Position numbers and translations under genes: made by a program. The notes under the pieces were generated by a model. It saw only the letters and a list, made by a program, of their open reading frames with translations. It was not told where the DNA came from and did not search any database. From Indolivaga capnocytophagoides DSM 22835 (GTDB lineage: Bacteria; Bacteroidota; Bacteroidia; Bacteroidales; Dysgonomonadaceae): a DNA stretch of 64,000 nucleotides. The DNA lies in assembly GCF_000426485.1 (NCBI RefSeq), contig NZ_KE384529.1:186001-250000 (forward strand), read 5' to 3'. Below, one piece after another: positions 1 to 8,457 of this stretch (position 1 is the first letter of the stretch; every line of letters begins with the position of its first letter).

Positions 1-1276
1 TGTAACATTTGTATCGGTTCCGGGCATGGTTGGCAAATTCGATATGACTTATATGCAAATGGTGTTCGGATTTTTCTTCGGATATCTTGCTGTGGCATAT
101 GTTTTATTACCCTTATACTACAAACTGAATTTAATATCAATATATACTTATCTCGACCATCGTTTTGGTTTTTATTCTTACAAAACAGGTGCTGCATTTT
201 TTATACTATCACGTATAATAGGATCTGCAGCGAAACTTTATCTGATAGCTCTTATACTCCAAACCCTTGTATTTGATTATTGGAATATCCCCTTTGAGGT
301 TACAGTAACGGGTATTATTCTTTTTATATGGTTATATACACGCAAGAGTGGCATTAAAACAATTATATGGACAGATACACTTCAGACATTATGTGTGATT
401 ATTGCTGTAATACTTATTATATGGCAAGTTTCGCATTTACTTCATTTTAATGTATCGGATGCAATTAATTATATCAGTAAAAGCCCTCATTCCAATATTT
501 TTGTTTTTGATTGGAATAGCTCTCAAAATTTCTTCAAGCAATTCTTCAGCGGCATATTTATAGTTATTGTCATGACCGGACTCGATCAGGATATAATGCA
601 AAAAAACCTAAGCTGCAAAAACCTGAAAGATGCCCGTAAAAACATGCTTACATACGGATTTATGTTTATCCCGATCAATCTGTTATTTCTGGCTTTAGGA
701 GTATTATTACTTATCTTTTCTGGACATCAGGGAATTACTCTACCAGTGATTTCTGACGAGATATTACCCTTCCTCGTAAGCAATTACCTGGGAATAGGCT
801 GTCTTATATTCTTCACGGTAGGTATTATAGGAGCATCTTTCGCCAACGCCGATTCGGCACTTGCATCTTTGACAACTTCTTTCTGTGTAGATATTCTAAA
901 TATATCTTCCTTAGATAAGGATCGGGCAACCACTATGAGAAAAAGAGTTCATTTCGGTATGAGCTTAGTTTTTATATTAGTCATTCTACTTATACACTAC
1001 ATCGGGCAGGATAATATACTAAATACAATATATAAAGTTGCCTCATACACCTATGGACCCTTACTCGGTATGTTTACCTTTGGATTATTCTCCAAAACCA
1101 ATATTAAGGATAAATATATGCCCATAGTCTGCATTGCATCACCAGTAGCCTGCTATGCCATAGAAGTTATTCTTCAAAACTATCTGAACTATAAAGTTGG
1201 ATACGAAATACTCATGCTGAACGGACTGTTAACAATTATAGGTATGCTGATTATAAAACAAAAGCCGCAACAATAA
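1..1276 (+). CDS. Sodium:solute symporter (SSS family), 5' end cut by the window edge
   Basis: Inner-membrane transporter that would use a sodium gradient to import a solute; the substrate cannot be read from sequence. The frame is open from base 2, and the residues before the first Met read VTFVSVPGMVG, a motif usual inside SSS proteins, so the true start lies upstream. About 424 residues are visible, and the family is usually near 480-550, so an N-terminal part is missing. Roughly ten or more hydrophobic segments are visible, and the polar stretch around IVMTGLDQDIMQKNLSCKN fits a loop typical of the family. It converges on the Nudix-type regulator gene at 1324-2118. Because that family often controls sugar use, this may be a sugar or sialic-acid type symporter, but this is inference. 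Confidence 0.85.
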   Translation, partial: VTFVSVPGMVGKFDMTYMQMVFGFFFGYLAVAYVLLPLYYKLNLISIYTYLDHRFGFYSYKTGAAFFILSRIIGSAAKLYLIALILQTLVFDYWNIPFEVTVTGIILFIWLYTRKSGIKTIIWTDTLQTLCVIIAVILIIWQVSHLLHFNVSDAINYISKSPHSNIFVFDWNSSQNFFKQFFSGIFIVIVMTGLDQDIMQKNLSCKNLKDARKNMLTYGFMFIPINLLFLALGVLLLIFSGHQGITLPVISDEILPFLVSNYLGIGCLIFFTVGIIGASFANADSALASLTTSFCVDILNISSLDKDRATTMRKRVHFGMSLVFILVILLIHYIGQDNILNTIYKVASYTYGPLLGMFTFGLFSKTNIKDKYMPIVCIASPVACYAIEVILQNYLNYKVGYEILMLNGLLTIIGMLIIKQKPQQ

Positions 1277-1323
1277 TTCCGGCCGTTATATAAATTCCAT
1301 TATTTGTTAATTTCACATATCCA

Positions 1324-2118
1324 TCAGAAAAACGAACTGCTCCAAGACATCAGATACATACCCGAACGCTCAGCTTCTGCATATCTGTCCTTATTAAAAC
1401 TGTATAGATAAGGGGCTTTATGAGCTCCCGCCTTTCTTTTTTCCTCCAATTTAGTAATTAAACCTACCGAAAGCATTTTACGCTGAAAATTTCTTCTGTC
1501 AAGTTCCTTTCCTATAATAGCTTCATAGACCATACGTAATTCCGGCATTGTGAATTTCTCGGGAAGTAACTGAAAACCAACAGGAACATAACCTAATTGA
1601 ATTCTGATTGAAGAGATTGCTCCGTCTATAATATGACGGTGATCAGAGTATAAATTAGGGAGTTTATTTAAGGAAAACCAGTCTAGTTCTTCAACGTCAT
1701 GATAAACATTCAAATTAACTTTAGTGTATTCTACCAATGCATAATATCCCATTGTTACAAAACGGCGTAAATACCACTTTGCAACATCTGCATCCATATT
1801 CAGATCTTCTATAAACTTCTTATTATCAGAAAAATCAAGACGATTACACTCTCCAAACAAATGAAATTGTTTTAAGAATACATCGTCCAATCCAGTTCGT
1901 ATATTCAAAACCCGGCAAGCTGCATCATCAACATTCTCATCCACTCGAACAAAACCTCCGGGCAGCATCCAATTCTCGCTTTTTAACAATTTATTAAGAA
2001 GCACTTTGATTTCTCCCTCATGAAAAGAGAATATTACACAATCAACAGATATACTATCCAGATATTCTTCCTGTGTAGGGTATGTCAACGACTCCCCAGA
2101 TTTAAATAGTCGGGTCAT
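1324..2118 (-). CDS. Nudix-fold transcriptional regulator (NrtR/AraR-like)
   Basis: Probable DNA-binding regulator of 264 residues. The N-terminal half is a Nudix fold: MLPGGFVRVDENVDDAACRV at residues 51-70 is the Nudix-box position. The box (GX5EX7REUXEEXGU) is degenerate: G55, E61 and R69 remain, but the REUXEE core reads RVLNIR, so hydrolysis is unlikely. The C-terminal part (about 175-255) has the winged-helix sequence seen in NrtR/AraR proteins (RRNFQRKMLSVGLI). In Bacteroides, AraR of this type senses a sugar and represses its utilisation operon, so this is more likely a ligand sensor than a hydrolase. Start ATG at 2118. It is convergent with the symporter and has its own upstream region with a TAACTTTG box. 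Confidence 0.85.
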   Translation of the reverse strand: MTRLFKSGESLTYPTQEEYLDSISVDCVIFSFHEGEIKVLLNKLLKSENWMLPGGFVRVDENVDDAACRVLNIRTGLDDVFLKQFHLFGECNRLDFSDNKKFIEDLNMDADVAKWYLRRFVTMGYYALVEYTKVNLNVYHDVEELDWFSLNKLPNLYSDHRHIIDGAISSIRIQLGYVPVGFQLLPEKFTMPELRMVYEAIIGKELDRRNFQRKMLSVGLITKLEEKRKAGAHKAPYLYSFNKDRYAEAERSGMYLMSWSSSFF

Positions 2119-2204
2119 AGATGTATGTGTTTGATTTTCTTATAAAATTGTGCTATTATCGCCTAATAACTAACGTTGTCGTTTTATTTTAACATTTCTA
2201 TTTA

Positions 2205-2212
2205 CAAAGTTA
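2205..2212 (-). promoter_or_regulatory. Candidate -7 box upstream of the Nudix regulator
   Basis: On the minus strand this reads TAACTTTG, matching the Bacteroidota -7 consensus TAnnTTTG. It would give a leader of about 80 nt for the regulator starting at 2118. No clear -33 element was seen. Confidence 0.4.
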
Positions 2213-2236
2213 ATAGAAAATCTCACACAGCCTAAT

Positions 2237-2662
2237 TTATTCCTCAATAAAACCTTTGTCTACCATTCTTTCTGGATTAGAAAATAAAGCCATCCCTGTC
2301 CTCATTTTCTTAAAATTGAGTTTTCTATAAAAATCCTCTTTCCCAGGTGATGCATATAATATAAAATTACAATCGGGAGTCTTAAGCATTAGACGTTCAA
2401 CAATTTCGCGTCCGATACCCAAGCCCTGATAATCAGAATCTATAGCAACATCATATAACGCAGACTGTCTTATACCATCAGAGATCAACCGTCCGAATCC
2501 TATCATTTTTATATCATCAAAAACGAAGATCGAGGCATAGCTGTTTTCAAAAGAAATCCGATGTTTTTCTTCGTCAGTAAAAGACATGCCAACTCTCTCC
2601 AATAAACGGGGAACACATTTCCAATCTATCTCATTAAGATCTTCTTTATATCGTAAATTCAT
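2237..2662 (-). CDS. GNAT-family N-acetyltransferase
   Basis: A 141-residue acetyl-CoA-dependent acetyltransferase; the acceptor is unknown. The acetyl-CoA binding motif A is visible as VAIDSDYQGLGIGREIVERL (about 72-91; Q-x-x-G-x-G core), followed by a typical FYRKLNFKK strand-helix near the C-terminus. Full length for a minimal GNAT domain. Start ATG at 2662. It lies 16 nt after the helicase gene (stop at 2679), so the two are probably co-transcribed, though their functions need not be linked. Confidence 0.85.
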   Translation of the reverse strand: MNLRYKEDLNEIDWKCVPRLLERVGMSFTDEEKHRISFENSYASIFVFDDIKMIGFGRLISDGIRQSALYDVAIDSDYQGLGIGREIVERLMLKTPDCNFILYASPGKEDFYRKLNFKKMRTGMALFSNPERMVDKGFIEE

Positions 2663-2678
2663 GTCACTTTTATATCAA

Positions 2679-4694
2679 TTATTCCTCATCATCTTTAACA
2701 CCTCTTATTTCTCTCGCAATCATCAAATGTCTTTGCGCCATTTCTTCACTGCCTATATTGGCATAAGCCTGAGCCAGATATTCATGACAGGCCGCATGGT
2801 CGGCTTTAATACCCGAAGCCCGAGACAAGTCTGTTATAGCGAGTTCGTATTCTTCCATAGCTATCCTATTCTTCCCTCTATTGTAAAGAGCCTTAAATAG
2901 CATCGGACTTAGAGAAACCGCTTTATTAAAACAAACATCTGCTTCATAATAGTCTTTCAAATCATAGTGGGTAACACCCATTCTTACCCATGCATCTACA
3001 TAAGTAGGATCGAGTTCCAATGCCTTTTTAAAGTTAGCCAAACCTGCTCTTGTATCTTTGTACGAAACAATACATTCATTACCCAACAGATAATACTCTT
3101 CGGCATACTTATGCAATGCTTTTCGTTGTTCCAGCATTTTACTGATAAGCAGCTGATTTTGATCTTTCAGTTCCTTTATTACGTTCAATTTTTTACGAAT
3201 AAAACGCTTCGACAAAGGTTTTTCTATATCATAACGTGCTCTGATTGCTTTAAAGAACGTCTCAATACTTGCTTCAAAGTCATCTTTATCAAACAAGTCT
3301 ACGGTTTGCTTATAAAGATAATCGGCATCAGATTCCTTCAACGCTTTTTCTATCAATTGCTGATTGTTAAATTGACGGCTGAATTCTAGGATTTCAGATC
3401 TGACAAATACATCCGATCTGCCAATTGCCTTCTTTAAAGTCATACCTTCCAATGAAGTACAACGGCTCAAAGCGACATATGCCTGCCCTCCTGCAAATAC
3501 ACCACCATTAAAATCGACGATCACCCGATTAAAGGTCAATCCCTGACTCTTATGTACAGTAATAGCCCAAGCAGCCTTCAATGGCAGCTGGGTAAATGTG
3601 CCGATGATTTCTTCTTCGATTTTTTTCTCCGCTTCATTATACTTATACCTGTAATTACGCCAAGTTTCCAAGTCAACTTGTACTTCACGTCCATCTTCAA
3701 GCAGTACATATACATTGTCATACTCATCAATGTTAGACACAACCCCCAGCGAACCATTTACCCATCGGCGAGGCCATTGCATATCATTTCTGATAAACAT
3801 AACCTGTGCATGCTCTTTTAACAATAAATCTTTGGCTGTAGGCAAACTCGATTCGGGAAAATCACCATCGATCAATCCCGGACTTAAAAATTCGGGAGTA
3901 GACAATTCTGCCATTTTCCGTTCATTTATATAATCAACATTATCCCGCTTGGTTGCTAATGTGATATACATTTCATCTGCTGACGGATTAAATGACGGAT
4001 TGTATCGGCTATTTAATGTCTGGAGATCTAACGCTCCCACACTTCCATTCCGAATTTTATCCAGAATAGAAATAAAAGCCTTGTCTGACTGACGGTATAT
4101 TTTCGTAAACTCTATAGGCACAAGTCTTGTTTCTGAGAATACTTTTGCCGAAAAGAAATAAGGATTCGGATAGAAGCGGTTAAGAATATCTTTTGAATCA
4201 CTTGTTACAACCGGTTCAAGCTGGAAGACATCCCCAACAAAAACCAACTGCTTACCCCCAAACGGAGTCCGCATATTATTAGAATATACCCGAAGGATAC
4301 GATCTATACAATCAACCATATCAGCTCGTACCATCGATATTTCATCAATAATAATGAGTTCTACCTCCTGAATCAGCTTTTTATGTTCCTTCTTATATTT
4401 AAAAAATTCGAATATCCGACCATTAACCAAACTCAAATCCGGATCATCGGGCAACATAGGGCGAAAAGGTAATTTAAAGAATGAATGTATCGTTGATCCA
4501 TTGGCATTAATGGCGGCAATACCGGTCGGAGCCAGTACTATAAATTTCTTTTTAACAATTTCGCAAAGATGCTTCAGAAATGTAGACTTACCTGTACCAG
4601 CTTTTCCTGTAAGAAAAACCGATTGCCGAGTACGGGTTATCAAATCCAAAGCACTCTTAAATTCAGGGTTAGATGTATCTATTATCGGGGTCAA
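2679..4694 (-). CDS. PIF1/RecD-like DNA helicase with C-terminal TPR domain
   Basis: Superfamily 1 ATP-dependent helicase, 671 residues. Walker A GKAGTGKS at residues 30-37, Walker B IIIDEIS ending near 120, and the late motif YVALSRCTSLEGM at about 410-420 are all visible. The core matches short PIF1-like proteins widespread in Bacteroidota. Residues from about 530 onward (HKYAEEYYLLGNECIVSY, then YVDAWVRMGVTHYDLKDYYE and ALYNRGKNRIAMEEYELAIT) form at least three tetratricopeptide repeats, a fusion suggesting a protein-interaction role. Start ATG at 4694, just after a strong terminator for the preceding M16 gene, so it needs its own promoter. The GNAT gene follows at 16 nt. Confidence 0.9.
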   Translation of the reverse strand: MTPIIDTSNPEFKSALDLITRTRQSVFLTGKAGTGKSTFLKHLCEIVKKKFIVLAPTGIAAINANGSTIHSFFKLPFRPMLPDDPDLSLVNGRIFEFFKYKKEHKKLIQEVELIIIDEISMVRADMVDCIDRILRVYSNNMRTPFGGKQLVFVGDVFQLEPVVTSDSKDILNRFYPNPYFFSAKVFSETRLVPIEFTKIYRQSDKAFISILDKIRNGSVGALDLQTLNSRYNPSFNPSADEMYITLATKRDNVDYINERKMAELSTPEFLSPGLIDGDFPESSLPTAKDLLLKEHAQVMFIRNDMQWPRRWVNGSLGVVSNIDEYDNVYVLLEDGREVQVDLETWRNYRYKYNEAEKKIEEEIIGTFTQLPLKAAWAITVHKSQGLTFNRVIVDFNGGVFAGGQAYVALSRCTSLEGMTLKKAIGRSDVFVRSEILEFSRQFNNQQLIEKALKESDADYLYKQTVDLFDKDDFEASIETFFKAIRARYDIEKPLSKRFIRKKLNVIKELKDQNQLLISKMLEQRKALHKYAEEYYLLGNECIVSYKDTRAGLANFKKALELDPTYVDAWVRMGVTHYDLKDYYEADVCFNKAVSLSPMLFKALYNRGKNRIAMEEYELAITDLSRASGIKADHAACHEYLAQAYANIGSEEMAQRHLMIAREIRGVKDDEE

Positions 4695-4730
4695 AATATA
4701 TCAATTTGAATATCATGACAAAGGTATAAA

Positions 4731-4763
4731 AAAGCCTCGAATCAGAATCTGATTCGAGGCTTC
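4731..4763 (-). terminator. Rho-independent terminator after the M16 gene
   Basis: Perfect 15-bp inverted repeat: arms 4732-4746 and 4748-4762 (AAGCCTCGAATCAGA and its complement). On the minus strand it is followed by a short U-run (TTTTTATA). The plus-strand side also has T-rich sequence. It separates the M16 gene ending at 4800 from the helicase starting at 4694. Confidence 0.85.
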
Positions 4764-4799
4764 TTTTAAGTATCTAAATGCAACTATTATCGCAAATAT

Positions 4800-6845
4800 T
4801 TATTGAAAATCTGCATCAGAAACACCCTCATTAATTTTTACATCAATCACGTTGAGTTCAATTTCCATACCTACATTTAACGTAGATTTGTAAGGAATCT
4901 TTACTCCAGATATTTCTTTATAATCACCATAATATCCAATCTGATCTACGGTCTGACCTTCAGCGACTTCTTTTTTGACACCTTCGGCTACTTTTAATCC
5001 AGTTTTCACATCATAAAAGAATGACACATCGCCATCAACTAGCTTATAAGTATCCGTACCGTTGATATTTTCAATACCTGCAAGTTGAATACTCGAAGAA
5101 TTAACCATCAGCAATTCGGGAAATACGGCAGCATATTTTAATTCAGCCAGATCATCGTCTGTCATATCTTTACGTTGTCCCTGAATTTCCGCATAACCTG
5201 ACTTTCCATTATAAACGGTTTTCAGCATAGTCATCCCCATGACTGATACATTCTGAAATGATTTTCCATCAGCAGTTTCTTTCTTTATTAAAGTCAGTTC
5301 CTGTCCCTGAATCTTAGCTTTAGAAGTTACCATTAAGGTTTTGATCTGCTCAAGTGCAGATTTACCTCCCACCACACTGATATATTTATCAAGAATACTT
5401 TTGACCGTAACATCCGACGAAACAGCTTTAGCCTCGGGTTTGGCGACAGGATTACCGTATTTATCGAAGTAGTTGATAGGCAGCCCTATCTTTTCCAATC
5501 CGGGTAATACATCAGAGGCCTTTCCGGCAATAACAATACGAGCTGCATCATCTGTCAGATATTTACGGGCAGCAGCCTGTACTTGTTCCAAAGTCACAGC
5601 TTCGATATTTTTAATATAATTCTCATAAAAATCGGCAGGTAAATACTGAGTTCTTTCTCTTAAAGCAAAACTAGCTATTGTCTGAGGTTTCTCTGCATTC
5701 ATAACAAATGAACCGATAAATTTAGCCTTTGCCAACTTTAAAGCATCTGCTGTAGGAACTTCCGACCTGATGCGTTTCACTTCTTTCAACATTTCTACTA
5801 CAGCACTATCTGTTACTGCATTACGAACAGCAGCATATGCTCTGAAATCTGAAGTATATTTATCTCCCGAAAGATTAGAATAAGAGCCATATGTCCATCC
5901 ATGTCCTTCGCGAAGGTTCATAAACAAGTAGCTATCACTGCTTCCTCCAAGAATATAATTTGCAAGCATTGCCGCAAGATAATCAGAATCAGTCATTTTC
6001 AAATTAACTACATTATTCACCGAAATCTCAGATTGAACGGCATTTGGAACATCGACGAAATCAATTTCAGTATTAGTCAGATTTGCAGGCTCTGTATATT
6101 TAGAAACCGGAGCCGGAGTTTTTTTCCATGAAGAGAAATTTTCGGCTACCAATTTTTTAGCATCTGCAAATGTTACATCTCCAACTATAACCAGATAAGC
6201 ATTAGTTGGTACAAAGTTTGTCTTATAATAGTTCTTCACATCAACTAGCGAAACCTTACTGATAGACTGCTCGGATAGATATTCTCCGTAAGGATGACTC
6301 TTTCCATATATAAGCACACTCCGTACACGGTTTGCGATTGATTTTGTACTTTTTTCGTCAGCCTTCAAGCCATCCAGAGATTTAGCCTTTTCGCTATCCA
6401 GCTCTTCCTGTGTAAACAAAGGATCTAAAGCCCCCTTAGCAACTAAAGATAAAGTCTGTTGGAAGTATTTTGAAAGACTGTTTCCACTTATATTTTCAAT
6501 ACCAAAACGAACTGATGACCCCAAGAAATCAAGCTGTTCATTAAAATCATCTTTTGATATTGTTGAAGTTCCATTTCCCAGCATCGAACTGGCTAAATTA
6601 CTTACCCCTTTGATATCACCTTCCACACTCGGCTGGTTATCTAAAGCCAAAGTAAATGTAACTCTTGGCAGCTTATGGTTTTCAACCACAAGAACAGTCA
6701 ATCCATTGGGTAATTTAAAACTTTGTGCTTTGCCTAAGTTTACTGTTGGAGCAGGACCCGGTTTTGGCTGAACCGACCTGTCGACCTGAGCTTGCAGCGA
6801 TACGCTTAATACAAATGCCAGGGCTACATATAATATTTTTTTCAT
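4800..6845 (-). CDS. M16-family zinc protease subunit lacking the zinc motif, with extra C-terminal domain
   Basis: Exported M16 (pitrilysin-like) protein of 681 residues. ATG at 6845 is chosen because the upstream in-frame start is TTG and MKKILYVALAFVLSVSLQAQ is a clean signal peptide; cleavage before Q is likely. Both M16 halves are present, but the HxxEH zinc site is absent at the equivalent place (ASSMLGNG), while the second half keeps the RxxxGxxY-like segment (REGHGWTYGSYS). It therefore resembles the non-catalytic partner of a heterodimeric M16 protease, with the catalytic partner encoded just upstream (6966-8276). About 200 residues after the M16 halves (from SSDVTVKSILDKYI) form an additional beta-rich domain resembling LolA-type lipoprotein-carrier folds; that assignment is tentative. 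Confidence 0.88.
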   Translation of the reverse strand: MKKILYVALAFVLSVSLQAQVDRSVQPKPGPAPTVNLGKAQSFKLPNGLTVLVVENHKLPRVTFTLALDNQPSVEGDIKGVSNLASSMLGNGTSTISKDDFNEQLDFLGSSVRFGIENISGNSLSKYFQQTLSLVAKGALDPLFTQEELDSEKAKSLDGLKADEKSTKSIANRVRSVLIYGKSHPYGEYLSEQSISKVSLVDVKNYYKTNFVPTNAYLVIVGDVTFADAKKLVAENFSSWKKTPAPVSKYTEPANLTNTEIDFVDVPNAVQSEISVNNVVNLKMTDSDYLAAMLANYILGGSSDSYLFMNLREGHGWTYGSYSNLSGDKYTSDFRAYAAVRNAVTDSAVVEMLKEVKRIRSEVPTADALKLAKAKFIGSFVMNAEKPQTIASFALRERTQYLPADFYENYIKNIEAVTLEQVQAAARKYLTDDAARIVIAGKASDVLPGLEKIGLPINYFDKYGNPVAKPEAKAVSSDVTVKSILDKYISVVGGKSALEQIKTLMVTSKAKIQGQELTLIKKETADGKSFQNVSVMGMTMLKTVYNGKSGYAEIQGQRKDMTDDDLAELKYAAVFPELLMVNSSSIQLAGIENINGTDTYKLVDGDVSFFYDVKTGLKVAEGVKKEVAEGQTVDQIGYYGDYKEISGVKIPYKSTLNVGMEIELNVIDVKINEGVSDADFQ

Positions 6846-6861
6846 ATTCGTTTTCAATTTT

Positions 6862-6967
6862 AGATCTCTGAACTATTTAGTAACAGAAAGTATTTAATGA
6901 CGTATTTTAAGCGATAACAGACTGTTGCTATTATGCTTGCAAAGTCAACAAAAAGGTCTGAGACCTT
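6862..6967. repeat. Dispersed palindromic element, copy 1
   Basis: Palindrome AAGGTCTGAGACCTT at 6953-6967. The stop codon of the upstream M16 gene is built from its last bases (6966-6968). A tail runs to a degenerate second end, TAGATCTCTGAACTATTTAG, near 6861-6880, 17 bp before the ATG of the next M16 gene. The tail, read on the minus strand, is clearly homologous to the copy at 12618-12752: shared AAGCATAA.AGCAA and CATTAAATACTT segments. Confidence 0.75.
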
Positions 6968-8276
6968 ATTTTTGAGGAATATAATCTATAACTACCCGTT
7001 GATTAGGCTGTAGATACTTTTTTGCAATATCTCTTATTTCTTCTCTTGTTATAGATCTGTATATATCGATACTTGTATTTACCAACTTAGTATCTCCATA
7101 CAGCAGATAAGCCTCTGCCAGATTATGAGCTATACCTTCTGATGTTGCATTTGCATTAACCGCAGCATTTTCGAATTGATTCTGAATCTTTTGAAATTCT
7201 CTTTCAGAAATCAGATCAGTTGATATTTTTGCAACCTCTTCATCTATTACTTTCTGAACCTCTTCTGCCGTTTTTCCTGTCATTGGGATTGCATAGATAA
7301 TATATGCACTATAATCTTCTTCAGTCATATTAAACGAAGATGCTTCAAGAGCAAGCTTATCTTTATCAACCAATCGTTTATAAAGCCTTGAACTTTTTCC
7401 ATCACTCAAAACAGAAGATATCATATCCAGAACTCTTGCATCACGTTGCTTCATCGAAGGTGTACGATAAGCATTCAATAACATTGGCAACTGAATATTA
7501 GGATCTTCGGTGACTGCATTTATCTGAGTAGTTATAAGATCTTCTACATATTGATTCTTAGCAGGACGAGGTCCGCTGGGTATAGTAGCAAAGTACTCGT
7601 TAATCCATTTTTTTGTTTGTTCTTTATCAAAATCTCCGGCAATAACCAATACCGCATTACTTGGTAAATAGAATTTTTTAAAGAATGCTTTAAACTCATC
7701 TAATGTAGCAGCATTAAGATGCTCCATAGAACCGATGGGAGCCCAACGATATGGATGCTTTTTGAATAGATTACTCTTAATAGATTCCCACAGACGTCCA
7801 TAAGGAGCATTATCCATACGCATGCGTTTTTCTTCCTTTACCACTTCTCGTTGTGTATCTACTCCTATTTGATTAATAACCGGATGAAACATACGCTCCG
7901 ACTCCATCCATAATGCTAATTGCAGATTGTTAGACGGGAATGTCTCATAATAATAAGTACGGTCGTCGGTCGTATTAGCATTGCCGCTACCGCCGTTGGC
8001 ACCCATTATTTTATCCCATTGCCCACGGGCAATATTTTCCGTTCCTTCAAACAGCAGGTGCTCAAAGAAGTGAGCAAATCCCGTTCTATCGGGATTCTCA
8101 TCCTTAGCTCCCACATGATACATGACAGCTGTTGTTACTACCGGAGCTGAATTATCCTGTTGCAAGATAACATGCAATCCGTTATCCAAGGTATATTCAT
8201 CATACTCGATATGCTGAGCAAAAACTGCTGCTCCCGACATGAATATTAAACCTAAAACACTAAAAATTTTCTTCAT
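6966..8276 (-). CDS. M16-family zinc metalloprotease, catalytic subunit
   Basis: Exported peptidase of 436 residues. Signal peptide MKKIFSVLGLIFMSGAAVFA followed by Gln. The zinc-binding inverted motif HxxEH is present as HFFEHLLFEGTEN (about residues 67-79), with the downstream glutamate region EVVKEEKRMRMDN. Length fits one M16 alpha/beta pair. It sits immediately upstream of the zinc-less M16 gene, as expected for a two-subunit periplasmic enzyme (known for other bacterial M16 pairs). Its stop codon lies inside a dispersed palindrome, and another palindrome copy sits 22 bp upstream of its ATG. The substrate is unknown, probably oligopeptides. Confidence 0.93.
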   Translation of the reverse strand: MKKIFSVLGLIFMSGAAVFAQHIEYDEYTLDNGLHVILQQDNSAPVVTTAVMYHVGAKDENPDRTGFAHFFEHLLFEGTENIARGQWDKIMGANGGSGNANTTDDRTYYYETFPSNNLQLALWMESERMFHPVINQIGVDTQREVVKEEKRMRMDNAPYGRLWESIKSNLFKKHPYRWAPIGSMEHLNAATLDEFKAFFKKFYLPSNAVLVIAGDFDKEQTKKWINEYFATIPSGPRPAKNQYVEDLITTQINAVTEDPNIQLPMLLNAYRTPSMKQRDARVLDMISSVLSDGKSSRLYKRLVDKDKLALEASSFNMTEEDYSAYIIYAIPMTGKTAEEVQKVIDEEVAKISTDLISEREFQKIQNQFENAAVNANATSEGIAHNLAEAYLLYGDTKLVNTSIDIYRSITREEIRDIAKKYLQPNQRVVIDYIPQK

Positions 8277-8297
8277 ATGTAAAGTTTTATAATCTAA

Positions 8298-8345
8298 AGG
8301 TCTCAGACCTATTAATTAATAAAATTCAGTAATCTTGTCTATTTG
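8298..8345. repeat. Dispersed palindromic element, copy 2
   Basis: Core AGGTCTCAGACCT at 8298-8310, a near-perfect palindrome beginning exactly 22 bp upstream of the M16 ATG at 8276. It is followed by ATTAATTAATAAAATTC on the plus strand. The rest of the intergenic stretch (to 8457) is AT-rich and may contain a degenerate second end next to the S9 peptidase stop (ACCTTCGGTCCTA near 8449-8461). Confidence 0.7.
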
Positions 8346-8457
8346 TTTACTATATAAGATAAGAAAAACACTTTATCTCACTAATAGTCGCTAAATATTA
8401 ACAAAAATCACAAAAGATCTATTTTTTTTACCATAAGTAAACAAAAAACCTTCGGTC

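Noticed and set aside
1277-1323. Terminator between the symporter and the convergent Nudix regulator
   Set aside because: No inverted repeat with a T-run could be found in this 47-nt gap.
2967-3389. 140-residue plus-strand open frame inside the helicase gene
   Set aside because: Antisense shadow of the TPR-encoding part; no promoter or recognised domain.
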